Shown here: one piece after another, positions 9,806 to 18,591 of the stretch
Position numbering within the stretch: position 1 is the stretch's first letter
How the letters are laid out: every line of letters begins with the position of its first letter
Source of the DNA: DATLMR01 sp964615905
GTDB lineage: Bacteria > Acidobacteriota > Blastocatellia > UBA7656
DNA length: 64,000 bases
Assembly (NCBI GenBank): GCA_964615905.1
Contig: CAZTUB010000022.1
Coordinates: 1 to 64,000, forward strand
Direction: 5' to 3'
Made by a program: the position numbers and the translations under genes
The notes under the pieces: model-generated
The model's database searches: none
Told to the model about the DNA's origin: nothing
What the model saw: the letters and a program-made list of their open reading frames with translations, nothing else

Positions 9806-10555
9806 CTACAAAACATCGTATCCGTAAGCGCGTAATATATTGTGATCGACGGTTTGCCGAATGATCGCAAGCAGCGTGTCGCTCGACCGGGCCAGGTGAT
9901 TATCGCTCAGATACCGCCGTCGATCAAACACGAGCGAAGGGTGCAGCAACTCTGAGCGGGTTTGCCCATCAATGGCGGCTCGCAGGTAGCGCGTCGGCCT
10001 GACATAGCGCTCGTGACGCGGCCTGAGTCCCCACAACCGGCGTGCTCGGTCCAGCGTTCCGTCAAAATCTGTCATAAGGTCTTCAAGCCGAAAAAGCATA
10101 GCGCCATCATCGCAATTCAACAGCGGAAGATAGCTCCCGTACAATACGTTCCACTGATCTAGCGCCTCGACGATCTGTTCTCGCGGCAGGTCTTCAAGCG
10201 GCGGCAAAGACGGCGTATCGTCCAGGCGCGTGAATCTTATATAGCTCACAAGCCAGGAGTAGACATATCTTACACTGATCGCGAACTTGACCGTTCCCGC
10301 ATCGAACGCCGCCCGAACCGCCGACAACTCCTCGCTGCTTATGCGGCTGAGCAGCTCTACACTCCTGCCCTCGCCTTCCCAATCTGTCCCGCACCAGTTG
10401 AACGGCGTCTCTGCCGTCGCATGTTTCCAGCGCCCAATGTTCATAAGGACACGCACATTGGTGAAGTTCTCTTCCAGCGCGAATTTGACGAGATTAGTCC
10501 CCGTGCGCATCGCACCCTGTTGTTTTACAAAGGTGACATCATCAGGAGGGCTCAT
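9806..10555 (-). CDS. Sulfotransferase-like protein
   Basis: Near the N-terminus, VKQQGAMRTGTNLVKFALEE has the shape of a sulfotransferase phosphosulfate-binding loop, and FAISVRYVYSWLVSYIRF around residue 90 resembles the second, 3'-phosphate-binding element. The protein is about 249 residues from ATG 10555; a TTG start at 10612 would add 19 residues and overlap the end of the ABC permease gene. Neither has a strong ribosome site, so the start is open; I prefer the ATG because the conserved loop lies at the usual distance from it. Cytoplasmic. It is more divergent than the sulfotransferase at 6950-7789, and its acceptor is unknown. Confidence 0.62.
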   Translation of the reverse strand: MSPPDDVTFVKQQGAMRTGTNLVKFALEENFTNVRVLMNIGRWKHATAETPFNWCGTDWEGEGRSVELLSRISSEELSAVRAAFDAGTVKFAISVRYVYSWLVSYIRFTRLDDTPSLPPLEDLPREQIVEALDQWNVLYGSYLPLLNCDDGAMLFRLEDLMTDFDGTLDRARRLWGLRPRHERYVRPTRYLRAAIDGQTRSELLHPSLVFDRRRYLSDNHLARSSDTLLAIIRQTVDHNILRAYGYDVL

Positions 10556-10577
10556 ATCAATTGGTTTAAAACCGGCC

Positions 10578-11429
10578 CTAAAGTACGACACGCGGGTATA
10601 GCCGCGCCCCAATAATCACCAGTATGAGAGTCGTGGCACCCAGCACGCAAAAATCTACACCTACTCCGAAACTGCTTGTCCCGTTCCTGATCATCAAAGC
10701 TCTTAACGCGTCCACTTCATAACTCAGAGGGTTGAGACGCGAAATCAGGCGAAGCCAGTCCGGCATGATTGAGATCGGATAGATTGCGTTGCTGGCGAAG
10801 AACAACGGCATGGTCATTATTTGACCTATACCCATGAATCGCTCGCGGGTCTTAGCCAGACAGGCGACGACCAGCGAGAAGGTCGAGAACAAAGCCGCGC
10901 CAAGAAATACGACGGCCAGCACTCCCGCGAGGGCCAAAGGGTTCCAGTTCATCTTTACCCCCAGCGCGAGCGCAAGCGCGTATACGATCACTACTTGAGA
11001 AAGCGAGCGTATCCCGGCCGACAGTGCCTTACCCATCACCAATGCAGCGCGCGGAGTGGGGCTGACAAGAAACTTGCTCGTGATTCCCAGATCGCGCTCC
11101 CAGATAAGGCCCACTCCATAAAAGATGGAGATAAAAAGTACGCTCTGTGCGAGGATGCCCGGCGTCATAAAATCGAGATAAGTGATATCGCCCGTCGGGA
11201 TTATTTGAGCCCTGCTGAACACGTGGCCGAACAACAACAGCCATAGCGCGGGCTGGACGGCGCGCGTTAGCAGCTCAGTGAAATCATGACGCAGCTTGCG
11301 GATTTCCAGTTCGGCAATCGTCAAAGTCTTATTCACAAATGACGCGATTGCTTCGAGCGGACTTGCCGGAGCTAACAGCAATGAATCAGCCAAGCCGCCG
11401 GGCTGTGCGTCTCCCTCTTGCAGCCTCAC
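10578..11429 (-). CDS. ABC-2 type transporter permease (DrrB-like)
   Basis: The 283-residue membrane protein has about six hydrophobic segments after a cytoplasmic N-terminal region. FLVSPTPRAALVMGKALSAGIRS in the middle is the conserved ABC-2 loop of DrrB/NodJ-type exporters. I start it at GTG 11429: GGGAGGAG lies six bases upstream, whereas the longer frame from ATG 11480 lacks such a site. The coding region overlaps the end of the ATPase gene by 44 bases, indicating translational coupling and a two-gene exporter. Context suggests export of a glycan, glycolipid or secondary product made by nearby genes; drug efflux is an alternative. Confidence 0.88.
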   Translation of the reverse strand: MRLQEGDAQPGGLADSLLLAPASPLEAIASFVNKTLTIAELEIRKLRHDFTELLTRAVQPALWLLLFGHVFSRAQIIPTGDITYLDFMTPGILAQSVLFISIFYGVGLIWERDLGITSKFLVSPTPRAALVMGKALSAGIRSLSQVVIVYALALALGVKMNWNPLALAGVLAVVFLGAALFSTFSLVVACLAKTRERFMGIGQIMTMPLFFASNAIYPISIMPDWLRLISRLNPLSYEVDALRALMIRNGTSSFGVGVDFCVLGATTLILVIIGARLYPRVVL

Positions 11430-12183
11430 GATAGTCTCCTCCCGATTCCAGCGTATCCCCGGCAAAGTGAATGAATACATCGCCCAGCGTCGATAGCTCC
11501 TGGCCGAGAGAGGCCTTCAGGCGGTCCGGAGCATCAACGACAACCACGCGCCCCAGGTGCATGATCGCTACGCGACTGCAAACGCTATCGGCCTCTTCCA
11601 TGTAATGAGTCGTCAACAGAATTGTTGTCTTATAGTCAGCGCGCAGCCGCTCGATGTGTTCCCAAACCGCTTTGCGGGCTAACGGGTCAAGCCCTACCGT
11701 AGGTTCATCGAGAAATAACAGCGGCGGCCTGTGTAACGTTGATTGCGCTATCTCCAGGCGTCGAATCATCCCGCCCGAGTACTGGCGTACAAGCTTATGT
11801 GCAGCATCGGTCAACCCCATGAAAGCCAGCGCGTCACGCACAACCGACTCTCGCCGCCGGGCAGGCACGTCGTATAGCTTGGCAAAAATGAGCAGGTTCT
11901 CGTAGGCGGTCAGCGAGCCGTCAACCGAGATCGTCTGCGGCACATAGCCGATCAGTCGCCGCACGCTCCCGGCATTGCGAGCTACGTCATAGCCGGCGAC
12001 AGATGCCTGGCCTGATGTCGGAGGCAAAAGGGTTGTGAGCATTTTAATCGCAGTAGTCTTTCCCGCGCCGTTCGGTCCCAACAACCCCAATACCTCTCCC
12101 CGTTCCACTGAAATGCTCATCGCATCGACCGCTGTCAGCTCGCCAAACTTGCGCGTGAGCGCCTGGGTTTCTAGAATCACCAT
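11386..12183 (-). CDS. ABC transporter ATP-binding protein (DrrA-like)
   Basis: The 265-residue ATPase energises the permease encoded immediately downstream. It shows a complete nucleotide-binding domain: Walker A GPNGAGKT at residues 36-43, signature YSGGMIRR near 136, Walker B LLFLDEP near 155 followed by a D-loop (GLDP) and switch His in TTHYMEEAD. The sequence type fits the DrrA/daunorubicin-resistance group of ABC-2 exporters. ATG 12183 is preferred to TTG 12198 because of a purine-rich GGGGCATAGGG just upstream. It is the first gene of the exporter pair and may be the first gene of the whole block down to the sulfotransferase at 6950. Confidence 0.92.
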   Translation of the reverse strand: MVILETQALTRKFGELTAVDAMSISVERGEVLGLLGPNGAGKTTAIKMLTTLLPPTSGQASVAGYDVARNAGSVRRLIGYVPQTISVDGSLTAYENLLIFAKLYDVPARRRESVVRDALAFMGLTDAAHKLVRQYSGGMIRRLEIAQSTLHRPPLLFLDEPTVGLDPLARKAVWEHIERLRADYKTTILLTTHYMEEADSVCSRVAIMHLGRVVVVDAPDRLKASLGQELSTLGDVFIHFAGDTLESGGDYREAARGRRTARRLG

Positions 12184-12363
12184 CCCTATGCCCCACAAGA
12201 TATGCTTATCCTGACGGATTCGACACGAACAGAGTACCCGGTTTCAGTGGAGCAACTCAATTGATCCGGCCTGAAATTTTGAGCGAGAGACTAAAACAAA
12301 CCGAGTGAGAGGGTGCATTAGAATAGCGGCGACAAACGCGGCGCTGTGATAAACCGGCTTTCG

Positions 12364-12404
12364 ACCGGCCATCCCTTGCAGAGTACCCGCAAGGGATGGC
12401 CGGT
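12364..12404 (-). terminator. Long hairpin behind the multicopper oxidase gene
   Basis: A perfect 16-bp inverted repeat (arms 12364-12379 and 12389-12404, nine-base loop) lies 12 bases past the stop of the multicopper oxidase. Position argues for a terminator or an mRNA-stabilising 3' hairpin, but no T run follows on the minus strand, so it is not a textbook intrinsic terminator. Confidence 0.55.
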
Positions 12405-12416
12405 GCGCTTGCCAGC

Positions 12417-14729
12417 TTAGTGATGCTTGATGACCGTCTTGTTTGAGATCACCTGAAGCAACTGCATCATGCCGCGATCCTCGTGGGCAAGGATGTGGCA
12501 GTGCTGCACGTACATGCCGGTAAAATCGACAAACCGGGTACGCATCCTGAAGTAGCCGGGATCAACACTGGTGACCTGACCGGCGCTATCCTTGGTAACC
12601 TTGGCTGGCGGGATCCCGAACGTGTCCCACCAGACGAAATTCTTGCCGGGCGGGTCCTTGTACGGATCGTCGAGCTTCAAGTGCTGCGGCACCCCGTTAT
12701 TATAAAAGCCTGTCGGGTCGTAGACTTCTACAATCTGGAACGGGTTGACGTGGATGTGGAAGGGGTGCGCGATAGCATTGTTCTGATCGGCATTGATGAT
12801 CTTCCACTCTTCCGTGGCGCCAAGAAGCATCACCTGATCGATGGTCTGGTCCTCGAACTGCTTGCCGTCTATCGTGAACTGACCCAGTACGCGGGTGCTT
12901 GAAGGGTCCGCTGTCCCCTTATTCGAACCGTAAATGACCTCCCGCCGGAGACGGATCGTGGCCGGGTTGATATCGTTAAGAAATACTGGCATAGGCGGGT
13001 AATCACCCTGCTGGGTCGGGAACCCCATAGGAGCTCTGATTGCGGTACCCGTGACATTGATGTAGAGTAGCGGGCCCGCGGCAGCATCCTGAAGCACGTA
13101 GCACCCCGGCGTGGAAGGCGCTTGAACGAGCAGGTCAAGCCGGTTGGCAGGTGACATTTGGATGGGCTGTGTCCCGTTGCCTGAAGCGCTGTAGTTCCCC
13201 CAGGCTAGCTGAACGCCGTCCTGCGCGGTCTGCCTGAACTGAATATTGCCAGCGGGCGCGGGGGTCTGCGCAGACTGGAACTGGGCGTTGACAAACTTGA
13301 GCACAGTCGCGTTTATCATGCGAAACAGCTTGACCTGGTTCGGCCTCATCCCTATGGTTGGGGCGAACTGCCCGTTGACAAGGACTTTGGGTGCTGCCTG
13401 GCCAGCCGTCCTCATCAGATTGATCGTGTCGGTAATCTGATGGAAAACCAAAACGACATCGTCCAGCTCATTACCCGTCTTCTTGTAAAAGTCCTTCAAT
13501 ACGCGGTCGTATCCATCCTTCTCGTTGTCCTCGATAATTAAAGCCCCGGCCAGCCCGTTAAACAGGTTTATTGAAGTCGAGCCATGTTTGTGCGAGTGAT
13601 ACCAGTGTGTTCCGGGAGCCTGGCCCATTTCGACATTAGTCTTCGGCGGCTTGGCCGTGGGATCCACCACCGTATACCTCGGTATTTGGAAGCAGATGGG
13701 GTACGAGCCGATGTAATATTGTGGCCAGTTGCCCTGAGCGATGGTCTCTGCGTTCTGAGGCCATAGCTGCAAATTCTCAGGAAGACCTCGTCCGCTGGGG
13801 TTTGCGCCAGGGCCTGTGTAGGGCGCTGTCCTATCGTAGAGCCCGACGAGACCCCTCTGGTTAGGGTCTGTCTTGCCCTTTTCCAAATCTCCCATCTGAT
13901 CTATCCGCCATTTCTCAGGAAGGTCTTGCCACTTTTGCGGCTCATGACCTAGCTCACAGTGCTCGAACATCGGCTCGAACCAGCTCATGATATCCTGGGC
14001 TTTCTGCTGCGTCATTTGCGGGTCGGGCCGCACAACAACCAGAACATTGTCGCCTGTGGTTGCAGGGGAGACATGAGTTCCATGAAAGTGCATGTTTGCG
14101 GAGCTGGACCCGTGAAAGCAGTTTGGGTACTTATCATTGGCCGGGTAAAAGTTGGCGATCCCGCCCTGTCCGGTTGTTGGATCGGGAGGTTTGCTCGACT
14201 TGTCACAGCCACCGGCCGTGCCGCGCCCCTCTTCGCTCACATCGAGCGTGCCAGGGAAATCTCTAACCTGGACGGTGTTGAATAGGCTGATCTGAACTTT
14301 ATCACCTAGCTGGCAGCGGAGTGTCGGGCCGGGCTTGGCAGGCGAAATGGTGGCCGTCTGCGGGGTGCCCGGCAGCGCCGTGTCGAAGTATCGCAGCATA
14401 AGCTGTTTCGACGCCGGAGCCGATACCTGGGGCGGCACAGACCGGTTTGCGTTTGTCACTCTTATGACCGTTTTCAATATACCGCCCTGGCTTTTGACCT
14501 CAAAAAGCTCCGGCAAAGGTCCGCCTGAGGAAGGACACGGCTTGATGTCCTGTGGTACCGCGTATATTAGCGAGGACGGAAGCAACTGCGAGATGGCAAC
14601 GGCGGATGTGCCCGCCAATGCCTGGCGCAAAAACTCCCGGCGAGCGGCACGCACCATCTGCTTCTTTGTTGCCGGGGCTGCCTTATCTGTGTCTACAGCC
14701 TGCACTTTCATGTCATTGGCTTTTGCCAT
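12417..14729 (-). CDS. Tat-exported multicopper oxidase
   Basis: The 770-residue enzyme should oxidise phenolic compounds, bilirubin-like substrates or metal ions while reducing oxygen to water. All four copper-binding His clusters are visible: HFHGTH (near 212), HWYHSHKHG (near 375), HPFHIH (near 654) and HCHILAHEDRGMM (near 741), the last giving the type-1 copper Cys and an axial Met. RREFLR at residues 30-35 with a following Ala-rich stretch is a twin-arginine export signal, as expected for a protein folded with copper inside. ATG 14729 follows AAGGAGG. At about 770 residues it is longer than CotA or CueO (about 500), owing to loop insertions between the first and second clusters. A small cupredoxin gene lies 27 bases upstream and is probably cotranscribed. 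Confidence 0.93.
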   Translation of the reverse strand: MAKANDMKVQAVDTDKAAPATKKQMVRAARREFLRQALAGTSAVAISQLLPSSLIYAVPQDIKPCPSSGGPLPELFEVKSQGGILKTVIRVTNANRSVPPQVSAPASKQLMLRYFDTALPGTPQTATISPAKPGPTLRCQLGDKVQISLFNTVQVRDFPGTLDVSEEGRGTAGGCDKSSKPPDPTTGQGGIANFYPANDKYPNCFHGSSSANMHFHGTHVSPATTGDNVLVVVRPDPQMTQQKAQDIMSWFEPMFEHCELGHEPQKWQDLPEKWRIDQMGDLEKGKTDPNQRGLVGLYDRTAPYTGPGANPSGRGLPENLQLWPQNAETIAQGNWPQYYIGSYPICFQIPRYTVVDPTAKPPKTNVEMGQAPGTHWYHSHKHGSTSINLFNGLAGALIIEDNEKDGYDRVLKDFYKKTGNELDDVVLVFHQITDTINLMRTAGQAAPKVLVNGQFAPTIGMRPNQVKLFRMINATVLKFVNAQFQSAQTPAPAGNIQFRQTAQDGVQLAWGNYSASGNGTQPIQMSPANRLDLLVQAPSTPGCYVLQDAAAGPLLYINVTGTAIRAPMGFPTQQGDYPPMPVFLNDINPATIRLRREVIYGSNKGTADPSSTRVLGQFTIDGKQFEDQTIDQVMLLGATEEWKIINADQNNAIAHPFHIHVNPFQIVEVYDPTGFYNNGVPQHLKLDDPYKDPPGKNFVWWDTFGIPPAKVTKDSAGQVTSVDPGYFRMRTRFVDFTGMYVQHCHILAHEDRGMMQLLQVISNKTVIKHH

Positions 14730-14756
14730 AAGCGCCTCCTTAGTCATGCGTATGCC

Positions 14757-15062
14757 TCATTTCGGGGGTTGGTTTACAGTGATCGTACCTGTCTCGCCCT
14801 TGTGTTTAGTACAGAAGTAATTGATCGTCATTGGATTCGGGGGTGACATGATCCCGGATGTCGCGGGGTCCTGGCCGCCAACCGTTCCCGGAATCTGGTC
14901 CACTAAATTCCAAACCCCGCCCGGGATATTCATCGCCGGCTGGTGTATCTGGCTAGTGTTATTGGACCAGAAGATGGCGTCCCCGGGTAAGACCTCAAGG
15001 GGGTTAGGATCGAATACAGTCTCCTCGTTCAATACATTTATGTCAATCTTATAGGTCGGCAT
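14757..15062 (-). CDS. Small cupredoxin-like protein
   Basis: The 101-residue protein has a cupredoxin outline: GDAIFWSNN (27-35), His40, and YFCTKHKGETG with Cys84 and His87 near the end, which would give the two His and one Cys ligands of a type-1 copper site. No Met follows Cys84 at the usual spacing, so the axial ligand is absent or different. There is no signal peptide, which is odd for a blue-copper protein; ATG 15062 is supported by AAAGGAG upstream, and extending the frame 18 codons adds no signal sequence. It probably acts with the multicopper oxidase encoded next, as electron donor or copper donor, though the missing export signal needs explaining. Confidence 0.72.
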   Translation of the reverse strand: MPTYKIDINVLNEETVFDPNPLEVLPGDAIFWSNNTSQIHQPAMNIPGGVWNLVDQIPGTVGGQDPATSGIMSPPNPMTINYFCTKHKGETGTITVNQPPK

Positions 15063-15100
15063 GTGGCAACTCCTTTCTCTAGCGGTTGGTCCGTTGTCAC

Positions 15101-15132
15101 CGATAGGCGGCCGCAATCCAGCCCGCCTATCG
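15101..15132. promoter_or_regulatory. Perfect inverted repeat before the cupredoxin gene
   Basis: CGATAGGCGG (15101-15110) and CCGCCTATCG (15123-15132) form a perfect 10-bp inverted repeat with a 12-base spacer, 38 bases upstream of the cupredoxin start. It could be a 5'-leader hairpin or an operator for a copper-responsive regulator. No T run follows. Confidence 0.5.
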
Positions 15133-15433
15133 CACTCAAGACGTTCTTAAGACTCGATCCCACACATTTCAGTCAGAGCCTATTTGTCGGATCACTTTTG
15201 CTCTTACCCGAGCAGCTACTGTAAAAGATAAAAAATGCCCGTATGAATTATGCGTCTGGCTGACTGGCTGCCACGGTTCCATCGTTTAATAAACCCTTGG
15301 GGCTCAAATAACAATGAGTTCGTGCTTAACCCTATTTGCTCGTATTATCCAAAAGCTGTTGAGTGCGAAATAGCTCTTATTTGATGGGCGCTGATAATAT
15401 AACATTCACTACTCAAAGTCACTAAAAAATCTA
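15133..15433. other. Intergenic region, no gene seen
   Basis: About 300 AT-rich bases between the copper operon and the ModC-like gene, both on the minus strand. It probably holds the copper-operon promoter. I found no credible small gene, terminator or repeat. Confidence 0.45.
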
Positions 15434-16582
15434 TCACCCGTGACTGTCGAGTAGATGGCAAGAGTGAGTCTTGATCGCAAGCCAGATTCTTTGTCCATTT
15501 GAAAGCCCCAACTCATCTGCCGCTTGCCGTGTGATGCTGACGGCCCAGGTCACGCCGCTCTTGACGCGAACAATTGAATAGTCGCCTCTTTCTTCAATAG
15601 CAGTTATAGAACCACACAGTACATTTCGAGCCGATGTGGAGCGAAGGTTTTCAGTTGCAAGCAGTATGTCGCCTGAGCGAATCGCAACCTTAACGTGGTC
15701 TCCCTGATTCTGCCTGCCTAGAGGAATATCCAGATAACAAGAGCCGCTTCCATCATTCGCCAGCGTTGTCATGGTCCCGGCGTCGGTGTTTCTTTGCACC
15801 ACGACCGCTTCAAAGACATTCTCAACGCCGGTCAATCGAGCGACACTTGCATTGACAGGCCCTTGAAAAATTTCCAGAGGCTCACCAGCCATCGCGACGC
15901 GTCCATGCTCGTATGCGACAAGATGGTTGCCCAGCGAGACAGCCTCATCGCGGTTGTGCGTCACATAGATCATTGGTAATCGCAGTTCGCGGTTTATCAT
16001 CTTAAGGTCTGTGATGATCTCCTGCTTGGTTGCTTCATCTATCGCTGAGAGCGGCTCATCGAGCAGGAGCAGCCGAGGCTTACTGGCCAGCGCCCGCGCC
16101 AGGGCTACGCGCTGCGCCTCGCCGCCCGATATATCGCAAGGGCGTCTGGGCGCCGTATGCTTTATCCCTAGCCGTTCCATAAACTCAAGCGCCAGTTTGC
16201 GTCGTTCCCGCCGTGGGAGGTCTGCGATAGGGAATTCAACGTTGCCCAGTGCCGACAGGTGCGGGAAAAGCGCAAGGCCCTGAAAGACCAGACCGACACG
16301 GCGGGAACGAACAGGGATATTTATGCGCTGCTGTGAGTCGAACAGCGTGTGACCGTTAACGCTGATACGACCCGAATCAGGTTGGATGATCCCGGCGATG
16401 GACTTGATCGTGCTGCTTTTGCCCGATCCCGATGCGCCAAAAAGAATGGTGATTTCAGGCGGCGCATCAAACTCTATGTCGAGCGTAAACGCGTTGGCCG
16501 GGCCGCGCGTCGGCGCGTCGGCGGGCCGCGAATCTCGAATAGAGTTCTCTCCAAACTGTTTTTTTATCCTGACTGAGATCAT
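15434..16582 (-). CDS. modC: ModC-like molybdate/tungstate ABC ATPase
   Basis: The 382-residue protein has the ModC layout: nucleotide-binding domain (Walker A GASGSGKS at 49-56, VGLVFQGLALFPHLS near 97-110, signature ISGGEAQR at 151-158, Walker B LLLLDEP at 171-177) followed by a C-terminal TOBE/Mop-like domain of about 80 residues that in ModC binds oxyanion. RxxxVFQ...LFPHL is typical of molybdate importers, although sulfate/iron-type ATPases are close relatives. ATG 16582 has GAGAAG upstream. No periplasmic binding protein or permease gene is adjacent, so the partners must be elsewhere. Its closeness to two molybdenum-storage genes on the other strand supports the molybdate/tungstate assignment. 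Confidence 0.78.
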   Translation of the reverse strand: MISVRIKKQFGENSIRDSRPADAPTRGPANAFTLDIEFDAPPEITILFGASGSGKSSTIKSIAGIIQPDSGRISVNGHTLFDSQQRINIPVRSRRVGLVFQGLALFPHLSALGNVEFPIADLPRRERRKLALEFMERLGIKHTAPRRPCDISGGEAQRVALARALASKPRLLLLDEPLSAIDEATKQEIITDLKMINRELRLPMIYVTHNRDEAVSLGNHLVAYEHGRVAMAGEPLEIFQGPVNASVARLTGVENVFEAVVVQRNTDAGTMTTLANDGSGSCYLDIPLGRQNQGDHVKVAIRSGDILLATENLRSTSARNVLCGSITAIEERGDYSIVRVKSGVTWAVSITRQAADELGLSNGQRIWLAIKTHSCHLLDSHG

Positions 16583-16749
16583 GGCTTCTCACTATAAATC
16601 ATGCGAGATTGGTCACATATTTATGCCACAAACCCGCTCACTGCGAAAATGAAAAGTGTTGTATGAGTCAACCTTTTTGCGAGCAAGCACGTCAGGCTCG
16701 CGGCAGGTCTTCCAACGGGGTTTCTATTACACAAGGTGGCAACTGATCG

Positions 16750-16778
16750 TTGCGCCAGTAATACCCCCGTGCTATACT
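16750..16778 (+). promoter_or_regulatory. Sigma-70-type promoter of the molybdenum-storage operon
   Basis: TTGCGC (16750-16755) and TATACT (16773-16778) are separated by exactly 17 bases in the divergent gap between the ModC-like gene and the methyltransferase gene. Transcription would begin near 16785, about 85 bases before the first start codon. Confidence 0.65.
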
Positions 16779-16870
16779 CTGCTCCCTCTTCCAGGAAGCA
16801 AAACAGACAGTCACAATTTAATCGGATCGGTTCATATGTACAGGGCGCGCAAAGAGCGTGAGGCAGGGTT

Positions 16871-17692
16871 GTGATTTCCACAGATGCAAGTTTCGAATTA
16901 TTCGATGAACAGGCAACGATCTTCGACCAGCGGGCCGGGCTGCCTGTTGAATATTGTCGGACGATTGCCAGCGCGGTGGTCGAGATCGGGCAGCTTGCTC
17001 CCGGCGATTTAATTCTTGAGGTGGGCCCCGGAACGGGTCAGATCAGCCAGTGGTTCAGCCCGCCGATACGTTACGCGGGGATAGATAAATCAGCAGGGAT
17101 GCTCAAGCTGTTTCAGAACCGGCAGGACGGTGGCGCGATCAATCGGGTGCTTGTTCGCACTGATGCCAGTCAAGGCTGGCCGATTGTCAGTGGAGCGGCG
17201 CGGGTGATCTTCAGCTCAAGGGCGATACACCTGCTCGATCAAGAACATGCTGCTTCCGAAGTATTTCGCGTAGCCGCCCCCGGCGGCGCGACGCTGATTG
17301 TCGGCCGCGTTGACCGGGACCCGGAGAGCGTGAGAGCGCGCATGGCTAGAGAAATGAATAAGGGATTACGCAGGCATGGATATGAGGCACACAGGGGCGA
17401 GCAACGTAATCAAAAGCTATTTGAATCCTGTCACCGGCGTGGTGCTCACGTGTTGGAGACTGTGACTGTCACGACCTGGAAGGTCTTGGCGAGCCCGCGT
17501 CAATCACTCGATTCCTGGCGCTGCCTTAAAGGTCTGGGCGGCACGGCGGTCCCGGCTGAGACTAAGGAGCAGATCTTAGCCGAGCTTGAAGTCTGGGCAG
17601 GACAGGTGTTCGGCGGATTGGATGAGCAGTTTGAATCTGAAGAGGCCTACACCCTCCGCCCGCTCCGTATACCGTCGGCTCAAGTAGGATGA
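16871..17692 (+). CDS. Class I SAM-dependent methyltransferase
   Basis: The 273-residue protein has a Rossmann methyltransferase core: motif I ILEVGPGTGQIS near residue 55, acidic end of strand 2 in YAGIDKSAGML, and motif IV region ARVIFSSRAIHLL. The remaining sequence is alpha-helical. GTG 16871 follows a purine-rich GAGGCAGG. It is the first gene behind the promoter at 16750 and lies 42 bases before the molybdenum-storage gene pair, so it is probably cotranscribed with them; a role in that system is unknown. Substrate cannot be predicted, and the family covers quinone, lipid and arsenite methyltransferases. Confidence 0.75.
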   Translation: MISTDASFELFDEQATIFDQRAGLPVEYCRTIASAVVEIGQLAPGDLILEVGPGTGQISQWFSPPIRYAGIDKSAGMLKLFQNRQDGGAINRVLVRTDASQGWPIVSGAARVIFSSRAIHLLDQEHAASEVFRVAAPGGATLIVGRVDRDPESVRARMAREMNKGLRRHGYEAHRGEQRNQKLFESCHRRGAHVLETVTVTTWKVLASPRQSLDSWRCLKGLGGTAVPAETKEQILAELEVWAGQVFGGLDEQFESEEAYTLRPLRIPSAQVG

Positions 17693-17734
17693 TTGAGAAT
17701 CATTACAACCTTCATGTATGGTGAACAGCAATAG

Positions 17735-18550
17735 ATGGACAATGATCTTCTTACCGAACTCGGCGAGTCGCTGCTTATAGGCTCTCTGGACGAAGAGAGC
17801 CTGATGGCACAAACCGGCGGGCCTCCACCTGTGCATATATTGCCAGAGGCCAACGTAGTCAAGATTGGCGGACAGAGCCTGATCGACCGTGGCCGCGCGG
17901 CAGTATTCCCTCTGATCGAAGAGGTCGTCGAGAATCTCGGCCGCCACAAGATGCTGATAGGAACGGGAGCAGGCACCAGGGCGCGTCACGCCTATAGCGT
18001 CGGGCTCGACCTCGGGCTCCCGACGGGCGTGTTAAGCGTGCTAGGAACCTTCGTCAGCATGCAGAACGCCCGCATATTGAACCATCTTCTGGCAAAGCAT
18101 GGCATCCCCTTCATTGAACCGGCTCAGTTCGCACAACTCCCTCTCTACCTGGCCGAGCGAGGGGCCGTGATCTTCTTTGGCATGCCGCCTTACATTTACT
18201 GGCACACGAACCCTACGCTGGGGCGCATCCCTCCGCACCGAACGGACACGGGTTGCTATCTGGTTAGCGAGGTGTTCGGGGCAAAGTCCATGATCTACGT
18301 CAAGGATGAGAAAGGGCTCTACACAGCCGATCCGAAGAAGGATCGGAATGCCACCTTCATACCGAAAATTACCGTGGCCGAGCTGGCGCGGCTCGATCTT
18401 CAGGATGTAGTCGTAGAGCGCAGCGTCCTTGAGATGATGCGGAATGCTACCTACCGGCGGTCAATCCAGGTAATCAACGGGCTGGAGCGCGGTAATTTGA
18501 CGAGGGCGCTCGAAGGGGAGCACGTCGGCACGATTATCACCGCCGATTGA
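17735..18550 (+). CDS. mosB: Molybdenum storage protein subunit (beta-like)
   Basis: The 271-residue protein belongs to the amino-acid-kinase fold and, from memory of the Azotobacter vinelandii proteins, closely follows the beta subunit of the molybdenum storage protein (270 residues): VVKIGGQSLIDRGRAAVFPL, LIGTGAGTRARHAYS, GMPPYIYW, IPPHRTDTGCYL, VKDEKGLYTADP and a C-terminal GEHVGTIIT. In Azotobacter an (alpha-beta)3 cage uses ATP to pack molybdate or tungstate into polynuclear oxide clusters. Uridylate kinase shares the fold but lacks the IPPHRTD and C-terminal GEHVGT pattern. The ribosome site is weak. The paralogous partner gene follows after 41 bases. The protein should be cytoplasmic. 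Confidence 0.87.
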   Translation: MDNDLLTELGESLLIGSLDEESLMAQTGGPPPVHILPEANVVKIGGQSLIDRGRAAVFPLIEEVVENLGRHKMLIGTGAGTRARHAYSVGLDLGLPTGVLSVLGTFVSMQNARILNHLLAKHGIPFIEPAQFAQLPLYLAERGAVIFFGMPPYIYWHTNPTLGRIPPHRTDTGCYLVSEVFGAKSMIYVKDEKGLYTADPKKDRNATFIPKITVAELARLDLQDVVVERSVLEMMRNATYRRSIQVINGLERGNLTRALEGEHVGTIITAD

Positions 18551-18591
18551 GCGAGGCCGCAAACAGTTGACCAGGACAGGAGGAGATTTAA

